A stretch of 64,000 nucleotides of DNA from Streptomyces fodineus. GTDB taxonomy: Bacteria > Actinomycetota > Actinomycetes > Streptomycetales > Streptomycetaceae. Position 1 is the stretch's first letter. Each line of letters opens with the position of its first letter. The DNA lies in contig NZ_CP017248.1 in NCBI RefSeq assembly GCF_001735805.1, forward strand, positions 1,860,001-1,924,000, in the 5' to 3' direction. The notes under the pieces were generated by a model that had not been told where the DNA came from, made no database searches, and worked only from the letters and a program-made list of their open reading frames with translations. Below are positions 26,834-35,456 of the stretch, piece by piece. A program made the position numbers and the translations under genes.

Positions 26834-29485
26834 TCACAGGTCGCGGAGTTCCTCGACCGCGGGGCGCCGGGCACCGCGGATGCCGTTCAGGGCTGCGGCC
26901 AGTACGGCGATCAAGGCGGCCAGTCCGGTCAGGGTCAGGTAGACGCCGGGCACCGCCAGGGCGGCGGGCGGCGGGTCGAACACGCCGGTGAGTACCTTGA
27001 CCAGCATCTCCGACAGCGCCCATCCGATGACGGCACCCCCGGCCAGGCCGCCTGCGGCCAGCAGGAGGGCCTCGGTGAGGACCATGCCGCGCAGCTGGCC
27101 TGTGCGTGCGCCGAGGACGGTGGCGATGGCGAAGGTCCGGCGGCGTTCGGCGAGCCCGAGGGCGAGGACCAGTCCCCCGGCTCCGGCGGCCAGCAGGACC
27201 GCGAAGGCGAGCTCGATTCGGGTGAGTCCGGCCAGGTCGACGGAGGTCAGGCTGGTGCCGACGGTGCCGCGGGTCTGGGTGAGGTCGCTGACGGTGGCGC
27301 TGGTGCCGAGCTGCGAGCGCAGGCGCGTGGCGATCTGCTTCTGGTGGGTGCCGCCGGTGTCGAGGAGGAAGGCGCCGACCGCATCGCTGCCGGTCGCCTT
27401 GGCGATGTAGGAGGCGTTGGCGACGAAGAAGCTGTCCTTCGGTGCCGTGGGGAACTCCTTGGCGATGCCGGCGTAGTGGAAGGGGACCGTGCGCAGGGTC
27501 TTGGTGCGGGCGTCCTGGATGCGCAGGTTGACGGTGTCGCCGGGGGAGAGCTGGAAGTCGTTGACGGTCTCGACGCTGACCAGCAGGTTGTCCGGGCGCT
27601 GGGCCAGCTTGCGCATGAGCTGCTGGGCGGTGCCGCCGGCAAAGTAGGCGTCCTGGAGTGAGGTGGCCCTGGCGATGGTGTCGGGGCGGACGCCGTAGAG
27701 GTCCTGCAGGTCGGAGCCGACGTAGGCGAAGCGGTGCTGGAGGGGTTCGACGTGCCGTACGCCGGAGATCTTCAGGGCGGATCCGGCGCCGGGTGGGACA
27801 CGGGCACCGGGTGGTTCGGTGACGGTGACGTCGGCGCCGTTGGTCAGGCGGGCGTCGACCTCGGCCTGCTGGCGGTATGTGGCGTTGAAGACGGCGGTGG
27901 AGAGCGCGAAGGACACGGCGAGGGCGAGCAGCACGACCGAGCGGGCCAGAGGGCGGCGGCGCCGGGAGAGGGTGGCGGCGGTGGTGCCGGCGAGGCTCGC
28001 GGTCAGCGGGCGGGCCAGCCGGGCCATGGCGGGACGGCCGTGGGTGAGGGCGAGGAGGGTGAGCCGCCACAGCAGCAGCGCGGCGCCGATCCACAGCAGG
28101 GCAGGGCCGAGGAAGGCCCAGTACGACACGGAGATGCTGGGCACGCCTTCCGGGGCGAGGACCAACGCGTACTGGTTGCCGGAGGAGGCGCGGAAGACCA
28201 GCCAGGAGCCGATCAGGAGGGCGAAGTCCAGGCCGTACCGCATCCACCACGGGTTCCGGGTGCTGCGGGAGCCGGACTCCTTGCGGGTTTCCGCGACGGT
28301 CACCGTGTGCAGGTCACGCAGGGCCGGGACGAGGACGGCTCCCGCGGCGACGGCGGCGCCGAGGACGAATGCAGTGCCGTACCAGGCGGCCCAGGTGCCC
28401 GCGCCCGCTCCGAAGGAGGCGGCACCGAAGGCGAGGCGGCCGGTCAGTGCGGCGACGCCCAGTCCGGCCAGGCCGCCGGCGAGACCGATCAGCGCCGCTT
28501 CCAACCCGGCGAGGGCGGTGATCTGGCGGGGGCGCAGGCCGCGCAGCCGTAGCAGGCCCTGCTCCTGGCGGCGCCGCTCGCCGCCGGCGGAGGCGACCGC
28601 GGCGGTCAGGGCGGCGGCCAGGACCGCGCCGGGGACGCCGAGGAAGAGGAAGAGGATCTGGGCGTACAGGGCGTCCTGGCGGGCGGAGTCGAGGGCGGCG
28701 CCGACGTTGTTGCCGACCAGTGCGGCGCCCGCGGAGCGGGCCTCCAGGTTGTGGGCCGCGCGGGTGACCGCGGTGAAGGCGGCGGCTGGGTCGGAGGGCA
28801 GGCGGGCGTCGTCGCGGGCCACGTGGATCTGGGTGGTGACCGCAGAGGCACCCCGGGTCAGTGCGGCGAACCTGGCGGCGGGCAGCAGGACCACGTTGTC
28901 CGGGGGTGCGGTCGGCTGGGACTGGCTGGGTGCGCCGACGGTTTGGAAGAGGGAGTCGGCCTGGGGCAGGTCGACGACGCCGTCCACCTTCACCTGCCTC
29001 GGCCCGATGCCGGGAAGGTTGATGCCGATGGTGTCGCCGGGAGCAGCGTGCAGGTTGGAGGCGGTCTGCTGGGCCAGCAGGACGCCGCTCGGGGAGCCGG
29101 ACAGAGTGCGGATCGCGTCGGGGAAGAGGGCGCGGTAGCCGTCGGGCAGGCCGAGGGCCATACCGGGACCGGTGGTCTGGGTGCTGCCCTGGACGCGGGC
29201 AGAGAAGCCGGTGGTGTGGGCGAAGCCGACGGGCAGGGCGGCGCGGGTTCCCGGCGCCTTGCGGACCAGGGACATCACCGCGCCGGGGTTGGCACCAGGC
29301 TGTACCTGGACCTGCCAGTCGACGGCGACCGAGCGCACGGCGCGCTGGGTCATGGTCGCCTTGGACTCGGTGAGGAAGGAGCCCAGCGCGGCGACGAGGG
29401 CGACCGCGAGGGCGATGCCGGCCAGGGCGGCCAGCAGACGTCCGGTGCGGTGGCGGGCCAGGCCGGACGCCCACGAGATGATCAT
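26834..29485 (-). CDS. FtsX/MacB-type ABC transporter permease (double-length)
   Basis: An 883-residue permease with two FtsX units in one chain. It has an N-terminal helix (GRLLAALAGIALAVALVAAL), an extracytoplasmic domain (about residues 40-250), a block of three helices (about 270-400), a second helix set and extracytoplasmic domain (about 500-740), and three C-terminal helices (LAFAVLLAAGAGGLVLALGL; GGLAGGAVIGWALSEML; YLTLTGLAALIAVLAAAL). Proteins of this build work as mechanotransmission machines, not classical importers; relatives export or remove lipids, peptides or antibiotics. It overlaps the ATPase gene at 29482 by 4 bases and is followed by a response regulator, an arrangement like peptide-sensing/detoxification modules. 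Confidence 0.92.
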   Translation of the reverse strand: MIISWASGLARHRTGRLLAALAGIALAVALVAALGSFLTESKATMTQRAVRSVAVDWQVQVQPGANPGAVMSLVRKAPGTRAALPVGFAHTTGFSARVQGSTQTTGPGMALGLPDGYRALFPDAIRTLSGSPSGVLLAQQTASNLHAAPGDTIGINLPGIGPRQVKVDGVVDLPQADSLFQTVGAPSQSQPTAPPDNVVLLPAARFAALTRGASAVTTQIHVARDDARLPSDPAAAFTAVTRAAHNLEARSAGAALVGNNVGAALDSARQDALYAQILFLFLGVPGAVLAAALTAAVASAGGERRRQEQGLLRLRGLRPRQITALAGLEAALIGLAGGLAGLGVAALTGRLAFGAASFGAGAGTWAAWYGTAFVLGAAVAAGAVLVPALRDLHTVTVAETRKESGSRSTRNPWWMRYGLDFALLIGSWLVFRASSGNQYALVLAPEGVPSISVSYWAFLGPALLWIGAALLLWRLTLLALTHGRPAMARLARPLTASLAGTTAATLSRRRRPLARSVVLLALAVSFALSTAVFNATYRQQAEVDARLTNGADVTVTEPPGARVPPGAGSALKISGVRHVEPLQHRFAYVGSDLQDLYGVRPDTIARATSLQDAYFAGGTAQQLMRKLAQRPDNLLVSVETVNDFQLSPGDTVNLRIQDARTKTLRTVPFHYAGIAKEFPTAPKDSFFVANASYIAKATGSDAVGAFLLDTGGTHQKQIATRLRSQLGTSATVSDLTQTRGTVGTSLTSVDLAGLTRIELAFAVLLAAGAGGLVLALGLAERRRTFAIATVLGARTGQLRGMVLTEALLLAAGGLAGGAVIGWALSEMLVKVLTGVFDPPPAALAVPGVYLTLTGLAALIAVLAAALNGIRGARRPAVEELRDL

Positions 29486-30144
29486 GACACTTCCTCGGGT
29501 GCGAGCAGCCGGCCGTCGCGCATGGCGCGCCGGGTGGTGAGCCGGGTGGCGACAGCGGGATCGTGGGTGGTGACGACGAGGGCCGCGCCCGCCTGGTCGG
29601 CGGCGGTGAGGAGAGCGTCGAGGACACGGCCACCAGTGGCGTGGTCCAGGCGGCCGGTGGGCTCGTCGGCGAGGATCAGGCGCGGCGACTGGGCCAGCAC
29701 CCGGGCCACGGCGACCCGCTGGGCCTGACCACCGGAGATCTCCTCGGGCAGCCGGTCCGCCAGGTCGGCCGCGCCCACCAGCGCGAGCGCCGCGAGGGCG
29801 GCCCGGCGGGCCTCTTGCTCCGTCCGGTCGGCGAGGACCAGGGGCAGCGCGGCGTTCTCGACCACGTTGAGCGCGGGGATCAGGCTGTCGCCCTGGAAGA
29901 CGAGACCGATGTCGTACGGTCCCAGGGAGGCGGCCCGGGTCACCGTGCCGCTGGTGGGTTGCTCGAGCCCGGCCAGCAGATGCAGCAGCGAGCTCTTACC
30001 CGACCCGGAGGGGCCGACGACGGCGAGCCGATCGCCGGACCCAATCTCCAGGTCAGCGCCGTGTACGGCCACGACCGCCTGTGTGCCCCTGCCGAAGGTG
30101 AGAGCCACGTCGGTGCAGGTCACGAGCGCTTCATCCCGTGACAT
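29482..30144 (-). CDS. ABC transporter ATP-binding protein (MacB/LolD type)
   Basis: A 220-residue ATPase: Walker A GPSGSGKSSLLHLL, Q-loop LVFQGDSLIPAL, signature ISGGQAQRVAVARVLA, Walker B RLILADEPTGRLD, switch His in VVTTHDPAVA. It is coupled to the permease (4-base overlap) and overlaps the preceding ATPase gene by 14 bases. Two different ATPases next to one double permease suggests a heterodimer, or one ATPase serving elsewhere. Confidence 0.93.
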   Translation of the reverse strand: MSRDEALVTCTDVALTFGRGTQAVVAVHGADLEIGSGDRLAVVGPSGSGKSSLLHLLAGLEQPTSGTVTRAASLGPYDIGLVFQGDSLIPALNVVENAALPLVLADRTEQEARRAALAALALVGAADLADRLPEEISGGQAQRVAVARVLAQSPRLILADEPTGRLDHATGGRVLDALLTAADQAGAALVVTTHDPAVATRLTTRRAMRDGRLLAPEEVS

Positions 30145-30841
30145 CGGGCACCCCCTGCGCCGCGGGGCAGGCGGCGTCGGTGGCCCTGCCGTCCTCCAGC
30201 GTGATCACCCGGTCCGCGCTCCGGACGACTTCCGCGCTGTGCGTCACGATCAGCACCGCGCACCCCTGTGCGGCCCGCTCTCGCAGCATGCCGAGGACCA
30301 CTCGCTCGGTCTCTCCGTCGAGTTCGCCGGTCGGCTCGTCGGCCAGCAGGACAGCGGGCGCGTTGGCCAGCGCCACGGCCAGCCCGGCCCGGGCCAGCTC
30401 GCCACCGGACAGCTGCCGGGGCAGCGCATGCATCCGCTCGCCGAGGCCCACCTGGGTCAGCAGCTCCCTGGCCGAGGTGACGGGTTTGCGGGCCGCGGCG
30501 CGCTGCGGCAGGCGGACGTTGTCCCGCACGCTCAAATGCGGCAGGAGATTGCGGGTCTGCAGCAGCACGCCGATGTGCCGGGCACGCAGCCGGGCCCGCT
30601 CGGTCTCGGGCCGGTGGCTGATCCGTACTCCGTCCACGCGGACCTCGCCGCCCGAGGGCTCGTCGAGCCCGGCCAGGCACGCCAGCAGGGTGGACTTGCC
30701 GGATCCCGACGGTCCCACGACCGCCACCGTCTCGCCCCGCCCGACCCGCAGCGACACCCCGCGCAGCGCGAGCGTCTCCTCCTCGCCGGCCCGGTAGAAG
30801 CGGTACAGCTCACGAGCAGCCAGCACCGGCTCGGACGCCAT
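30131..30841 (-). CDS. ABC transporter ATP-binding protein, second subunit
   Basis: A 236-residue ATPase of the same LolD/MacB class as its neighbour: Walker A GPSGSGKSTLLACL, Q-loop VLLQTRNLLP, signature LSGGELARAGLAVALA (the usual QRVAIARA is altered), Walker B VLLADEPTGELDGE, switch His in IVTHSAEVV. The start was set at the ATG at 30841 just downstream of the lipoprotein stop. A GTG at 30850 overlaps that stop as GTGA and is an alternative. Both readings imply coupling with the lipoprotein gene. Confidence 0.92.
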   Translation of the reverse strand: MASEPVLAARELYRFYRAGEEETLALRGVSLRVGRGETVAVVGPSGSGKSTLLACLAGLDEPSGGEVRVDGVRISHRPETERARLRARHIGVLLQTRNLLPHLSVRDNVRLPQRAAARKPVTSARELLTQVGLGERMHALPRQLSGGELARAGLAVALANAPAVLLADEPTGELDGETERVVLGMLRERAAQGCAVLIVTHSAEVVRSADRVITLEDGRATDAACPAAQGVPDVTG

Positions 30842-30846
30842 CGTGC

Positions 30847-31503
30847 TCACCGCCAGGCGAAGGAGTCGCTGATGATCCGCCACGGGTCGACGTTGTCGGC
30901 GTTGACCGGGCCGGACAAGGTCAGATCCACCTCGTGGCCCGACTTGTAGAAGGCATACCGCTCGAACCCGTCGCGCACCACCTTGCCCGTGACCGGGTCC
31001 TTCGCCGAGTCACCCTGATAGGTCAACTGGACGACACGGCCCGCGTGCCGAGACACCTCCGACACCTTCGGCGCGGCGAACTTCGGCACCTGGGAGCGCA
31101 GCTTGGGGACAACCGTCTTGGTGACCGAGTCGACCGTGGGCGCGGTGGACGCGGGGACCGCCGTGATCCTCACGGTGTTCAACTTGTCGGTGAACACCGT
31201 GCTGCCTCCCTGCTCGGTACGGGCCCAGCCTTCAGGCACCTTCACCGTGAAACCGGTGAAGGATCCGCCTGTCGGCCGGTAGACGACGTACACCTGGTTG
31301 TCGGGGATGTCACCGGGCGGATTGGACTCGGTGGGAGCGGGTGCCGGGTTGTTCTGCCCGTTTCCGACGCGTGCCGGGGAAGCCGGCGGTGATGACGTCG
31401 TCGAACCGGAACCGGAGTGCGAGCCGGAACCGGAACAGCCCGCGGTCACCGCCGCGACGAGCACCAGCCCGACTGCCGCGGACGTCCGTGCGTGTGCTGC
31501 CAT
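30847..31503 (-). CDS. Lipoprotein, first gene of the FtsX-ABC operon
   Basis: A 218-residue exported lipoprotein: signal helix AAVGLVLVAAV, lipobox VTAG followed by Cys, a Ser/Gly-rich spacer, then a soluble domain of about 150 residues (VYVVYRPTGGSFTGFTVKVP, EGWARTE... WRIISDSFAW). The domain resembles the small secreted fold found beside Streptomyces serine/threonine kinases and ABC systems, but I assign no function. It is probably the extracytoplasmic sensor or substrate-binding partner of the permease. ATG at 31503 was chosen because GGAGG lies nine bases upstream; the GTG at 31509 is too close to it. Divergent from the kinase at 31657. Confidence 0.88.
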   Translation of the reverse strand: MAAHARTSAAVGLVLVAAVTAGCSGSGSHSGSGSTTSSPPASPARVGNGQNNPAPAPTESNPPGDIPDNQVYVVYRPTGGSFTGFTVKVPEGWARTEQGGSTVFTDKLNTVRITAVPASTAPTVDSVTKTVVPKLRSQVPKFAAPKVSEVSRHAGRVVQLTYQGDSAKDPVTGKVVRDGFERYAFYKSGHEVDLTLSGPVNADNVDPWRIISDSFAWR

Positions 31504-31656
31504 CACCACTGCCCTCCAAGGAATCCCCCGGACCGGACGGTCATGGCACCCACGCTAGGAAGCGGCCGATTAACGCCCTGCTCGCCGAGGGTTAGACGAC
31601 GGCAAAAGCGTGCGCCTCGCCCCGCGCGCCCGGCCGAGCCGCCGCATGATGAGGGC

Positions 31657-32982
31657 ATGAGACAGCGCGTGGTGCGAGTCGCCCTCACCGCCGCGTTGGT
31701 CGCCGTGGTCCTGCTCGCCGTTCCCCTGGCCCTGGCCATCAGGTCCTCCCTGTACGCCGGGCAGCGGGACACCCTGGAACGCGCGGCCCTCGCCGCGGCC
31801 GTACGGGTGAGCCCCGACTATGCGACCGGTGATCCGGTGGAACTGCCCAGGGCGCCGGCAGGGGGGCATCTGGGCCTGTACGACCCGCAGCAGGCCAAAC
31901 GCGCGGGCAGCGGCCCCCGGACGGCGGACGCGCCGGTCCACCGCGCCTTTGGCGGAGAGGTGGTCCGGGGGCGGTCGGGCGGCGACCTGGTCGCCGCCGT
32001 ACCGGTCTCCCACGCCGAGCATGTGATCGGCGTGGTCCGCGCGTCCTCCCCCGCTGACGCCGTACGCGACCGGGTCCTGGCCGCGTGGGCCGTGCTACTG
32101 AGCGTGACCGTAGTCGCGCTGACCATCGCGGTGCTGGTCGCCCGTTGGCAGGCTCGGGCGCTGGCCGCCCCGTTGGAGGATCTGTCCCGCCACTGTCGGG
32201 CCGTCGCCGAAGGGGACCTGAATGCGCGGGCGGCCCCCAGCAACATCGCCGAGATCGATCAGGTGGCCCGCACGCACAACACCATGCTGCACAGCCTGTC
32301 CGAACTCCTCTGCCGGGAACGGGATTTCGCCGCCAACGCCTCGCACCAGTTGCGTACTCCGCTCACCGGCCTGCAACTCGCCCTGGAATCGGGTCTCGCC
32401 CAGGACGACGACGCCCGTCTACGACCCGTGCTGACCGAGGCACTGGCCACCGCCCATCGCCTCCACCACACCGTGGAGGAAGTGCTGCGCCTGTCCCGCT
32501 CCCCGGACCGGCCCCGCCCGGCCGCCGGGGACATCGCGGTGGCACACCTCCTTCAGGAGACGCAGGAGCACTGGCACGGCCTGTTCGCCGCCGACGGCAG
32601 ACGCCTGGAGTGCGGCACACATGACGCACCCGCGGATGTCCTGGTCCCCAGCGGCCCCGTTTCGGAGGTGCTCGGCGTCCTGCTGGACAATGCGCGGGTG
32701 CACGGACGCGGAACCGTGCGACTGGTAGTGCGGGACCTGAACGACGCCCTCGCCTTCGACGTGAGCGACGAGGGAGCCGCGGAGGGCGAGCCAGCGCAGC
32801 TGTTCGACCGCGGACACACCGGCGACGGCCACGGGACGGGCATCGGCCTCGCCCTCGCTGCCGAACTGGCCCACTCCATCGGCGGCCGACTCTCCCTCAC
32901 CAGAAGGGCTCCGGCCACGTTCACCCTCCTCGTCCCGGTCCGCGGGGCCGGCTCCGAAGGCAACGCACCGGCCTGCAGATGA
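31657..32982 (+). CDS. Sensor histidine kinase, divergent from the FtsX-ABC operon
   Basis: A 441-residue kinase: a membrane helix at residues 7-28, an extracellular domain of about 110 residues, a second helix near residues 145-168, HAMP (LEDLSRHCRAVAEGDLNARA), HisKA with His in FAANASHQLRTPLTGLQLAL, an N box LLDNARVHG, and a G2 box GTGIGLALAAELAHSIGG. The G1 box reads VSDEGAAEG, a weak match to DxGxG. It lacks an adjacent response regulator; the orphan regulator at 26061, at the far end of the divergent operon, is the natural partner. Confidence 0.9.
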   Translation: MRQRVVRVALTAALVAVVLLAVPLALAIRSSLYAGQRDTLERAALAAAVRVSPDYATGDPVELPRAPAGGHLGLYDPQQAKRAGSGPRTADAPVHRAFGGEVVRGRSGGDLVAAVPVSHAEHVIGVVRASSPADAVRDRVLAAWAVLLSVTVVALTIAVLVARWQARALAAPLEDLSRHCRAVAEGDLNARAAPSNIAEIDQVARTHNTMLHSLSELLCRERDFAANASHQLRTPLTGLQLALESGLAQDDDARLRPVLTEALATAHRLHHTVEEVLRLSRSPDRPRPAAGDIAVAHLLQETQEHWHGLFAADGRRLECGTHDAPADVLVPSGPVSEVLGVLLDNARVHGRGTVRLVVRDLNDALAFDVSDEGAAEGEPAQLFDRGHTGDGHGTGIGLALAAELAHSIGGRLSLTRRAPATFTLLVPVRGAGSEGNAPACR

Positions 32983-33335
32983 ATGCCTCTCTCCGACATG
33001 CTCGGCTCCGGGGTGTGGCTTGTTCGCCTGCCCTTGTGTCGAGCCGGTCCGATGGGCCCGGACCCACGACGGCCACCCGGCACAGACGGTGGACCTGTGA
33101 TACCGCCGGGCTTGACAGTCCCGCGGCCGTGCCCTCGCCGGAGCGGGCCTTCCCGACGGGAGGCCGCTCCGGCATTGCCGACCGATGCCGACGTGCGTGC
33201 ACGATGCGTGAGCGGACTGTCCGGCACAAGCCACCATGAGCCGGATGAAGCACACAGCCGCGTGACGCTGACCAGGTGAGACAGCATCACGCGGCAGCAC
33301 CACGCACGACCCGGCAAGGATTCGATCCCACAGCG

Positions 33336-33366
33336 GGGGCCGCAGGTTCGAATCCTGCCGTGGGCA
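33336..33366 (+). other. tRNA 3'-end fragment, possible attachment-site scar
   Basis: GCAGG-TTCGAAT-CCTGC (33342-33358) is a complete T-arm with a canonical loop. It is followed by CGTGGGC and A, which look like the 3' acceptor strand and discriminator base of a tRNA. The matching 5' acceptor (GCCCACG), D-arm and anticodon arm are not found upstream, so this is a 3' fragment only. Site-specific integrases recombine in exactly this part of tRNA genes and leave such copies behind. No integrase gene is in the window. Confidence 0.6.
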
Positions 33367-33734
33367 CAGAGAGAAGGGCCGGCACAGGAGGGGCTTTCTC
33401 CCAGGCTGGCCGTTCGCCATTTCGGGGGTCGTCCCACAGGCTGCCCACTACGGGCCCGCAGGGTCCTTCTCGGAGGGGCCGGAGGCCGCTGCCCCACCGT
33501 CCCGGATCATGGCATCGGGCCGGTCGGCGATGGCCCGATCCCAGTCGCTGGTCATGCTGATAGATCAGCGCGGTGCGCGAGCTGCTGGGCCCATGCGGGT
33601 CATCAGCTCGCATGTGGTGGCGTCGGCTGTGGAGGCGAGCGTATGCCCCGTGTGCCAAAGTCGTGGAAGTGCAGCTCTGCCGTGTACGAGTTCGAAGAAG
33701 CGTCCAACGCCAGTGTCAGACCCACCCGGCAGAA

Positions 33735-34343
33735 TTCGTTGGGTGCAGGCGCCGACTATCTACCGCCTGTTCGGCGACAAGGACGGCCTGCTCGAGGCGG
33801 TGGCGGAACACGGCTACGCCACCTTCCTCGCGGCCAGGCAACCGGTCCGCGAGGACCTGGACCCGGTCGAGGAACTGGACCCGGTCGAGGAACTGCGCGC
33901 GGGCTGGGACCTCAGTGTCGAGTTCGGACTCGCCAACCCCGCGCTTGTACGTCCTGATGTACGGCGAACCCAAACGCGGCACGACGTCGGCAGCCTTCCA
34001 GGCCGGCATGGAAATCCTGATGGGGCGCATCCGCCGCCTCGCCGCCGGCGGCTGGCTACGCATCGACGAGAAACCCGCGGCCGCCATCATCCACGCCACC
34101 GCGCGCGGGGCGGTGCTGACCTGGCTCTCTCTGCCCGAGGACGAGCGCGACCCGGCTCTGCTCACCGCCATGCGCGAGTCGATGGTCGCCGCCGTCACCC
34201 ACCAGCAGCCTGGCGTGCAAGGCGCAGGTCCGGCCGATGCCGCCCGGACCCTGCGCGCTCTGCTGCCTGAGCAGACGGCGCTGAGCGGCGCCGAGCAACA
34301 CCTCCTGGGCGAGTGGCTCGACCGCCTGTCATCGGATGGTTAG
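33735..34343 (+). pseudogene. TetR-family regulator, truncated and frameshifted
   Basis: One frame has the end of a TetR DNA-binding domain ([20 protein letters not shown]) and part of the ligand domain up to [10 protein letters not shown]. An extra G near 33948 moves the rest ([20 protein letters not shown] ... [20 protein letters not shown]) to the next frame, which ends at 34343. The first HTH helices are missing. An exact 18-base tandem duplication (unit GACCCGGTCGAGGAACTG, 33860-33895) adds a repeated DPVEEL. The gene is inactive. Confidence 0.8.
33860..33895 (+). repeat. Two exact copies of an 18-base unit
   Basis: GACCCGGTCGAGGAACTG is repeated back to back inside the TetR pseudogene, in frame, duplicating the hexapeptide DPVEEL. 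It probably arose by slippage. Confidence 0.9.
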
Positions 34344-34467
34344 CCCTCAACTGGCGCGCCAGCCGGGATGCTTGCGGTCCGTGCACAAGCCCGGCCAGGT
34401 CACGGGCCCAGCCGCGGCGACGGCCTGCCCCTCCAACAGGCAGGGGTTACGACACCTGTGTACTCAC

Positions 34468-35178
34468 TCAGGTGTGGCTCCGTCCGCTGTTCTCCCGAGC
34501 AGGCACCAAGGCACCGAGGACGATGCTGGTGTCCCGCAGGTCTTCGGGGAGATGAGCCGCCGGCCCCACGCCTGCGACCACGCCCAGCTTTTGGAGTTGG
34601 CTCCAGCTGAGGCCGAACTCGCCGCTCAGCTGGGCACCCTTCACGAGGGCGAGCAGGAACAGCATGTGCGCATCCAGCGGGCTCTCGCCGTGGCAGACGG
34701 CCTGCAGGTGGCCGATCAGCGCATCGCGGACGCGTGAGTTCGGGTGGTAGCGCGGCCTCTTGAGAATCGTGCTGTGTCCGGGGCTCAGCAGACCGTGCTC
34801 GACAAGGGCGTTGCGGTGCAGTACAAGGGCCGCGTGGAAGCGTCGTCGGAGCCACCGGTGAACAGGCACGGGCTTCCGGGCAGCCGCGCGTTCGCGTTCG
34901 AGTTCCGTCACCAACTCATCGCCCCAGGCAAGGCCTGTGGGATCGGTGTGCAGCAGTTCGATCCTGCTGTTCAGGTGGTAGACGTCGAGACCGCATACCT
35001 TGGACTTCTTCCGCGGCGGGGTGAGCAGCGTTCGGCGCAGCGCGAGTTCACCGAGTTCGGCCACCGCACAGCCCGTCGCCGTCTGCCGGACCTCGTGCAC
35101 GTTGCCGGAGCGCCGGTACGAGAGCAGGACGAACTCCTCGGGCAGCGACAGGTAGCGTGTGCTCGATATATCGATCAT
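34468..35178 (-). CDS. GPP34 (GOLPH3-like) family protein
   Basis: A 236-residue protein whose start SLPEEFVLLSYRRSGNVHEV and CAVAELGELALRRTLLTPPR match bacterial GPP34 proteins, relatives of the yeast/human Golgi phosphoprotein Vps74/GOLPH3. A later helix-rich region (RFHAALVLHRNALVEHGLLS) and SPLDAHMLFLLALVKGAQLS also fit. Eukaryotic members bind phosphoinositides and glycosyltransferases; bacterial ones are unassigned but frequent in Streptomyces, often in secondary-metabolite regions. ATG at 35178 has AGGG nearby. It stands alone. Confidence 0.75.
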   Translation of the reverse strand: MIDISSTRYLSLPEEFVLLSYRRSGNVHEVRQTATGCAVAELGELALRRTLLTPPRKKSKVCGLDVYHLNSRIELLHTDPTGLAWGDELVTELERERAAARKPVPVHRWLRRRFHAALVLHRNALVEHGLLSPGHSTILKRPRYHPNSRVRDALIGHLQAVCHGESPLDAHMLFLLALVKGAQLSGEFGLSWSQLQKLGVVAGVGPAAHLPEDLRDTSIVLGALVPARENSGRSHT

Positions 35179-35209
35179 CAGGCCCTACCGTTTCGTGGCA
35201 GCGTGGACA

Positions 35210-35430
35210 CGGGACTCTACGGGCCGTACGAATCCCACGACAGCGTCAGTGAACTGACCGGGCACGCGTCATGGACCAGCTCACCGTCCCTGGAATGGTG
35301 GCAACCCGGCAGTCCGGGATCCGTCCGGCCATCTCTTTGATCCGGGGTCCTGCGGAACCAGGTCGTCCCGCGTGCGTTCGACGGAGTACCGGGTCGCTCG
35401 ACCGGTGGCTGCGCAGGTCGACCGCGTACA
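35210..35430 (-). pseudogene. Alpha/beta-hydrolase C-terminal remnant
   Basis: Three minus-strand frames, read in order, give YSVERTRDDLVPQ, then RIKEMAGRIPDCRVATIPG, then GELVHDACP, then QFTDAVVGFVRP. This is the C-terminal end of an alpha/beta-hydrolase (strand 7 Asp region, helix, catalytic-His loop, last helix) broken by at least three frameshifts. It lies just beyond the stop of the FAD monooxygenase pseudogene. Confidence 0.5.
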
Positions 35431-35456
35431 TGGTTGTCGCCGCCCGTCGAACCTGC

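Noticed and set aside
26795..28250. Upstream extension of the 26061 response regulator frame into the permease gene
   Set aside because: The extra 485 residues are Arg/Pro-rich shadow of the FtsX gene; the receiver domain starts at the ATG at 26795.
32419..33420. Minus-strand frame containing [11 protein letters not shown]
   Set aside because: DSNLRP is the well-known artefact of translating a tRNA T-arm in reverse; it points to the tRNA fragment at 33336, not to a protein.
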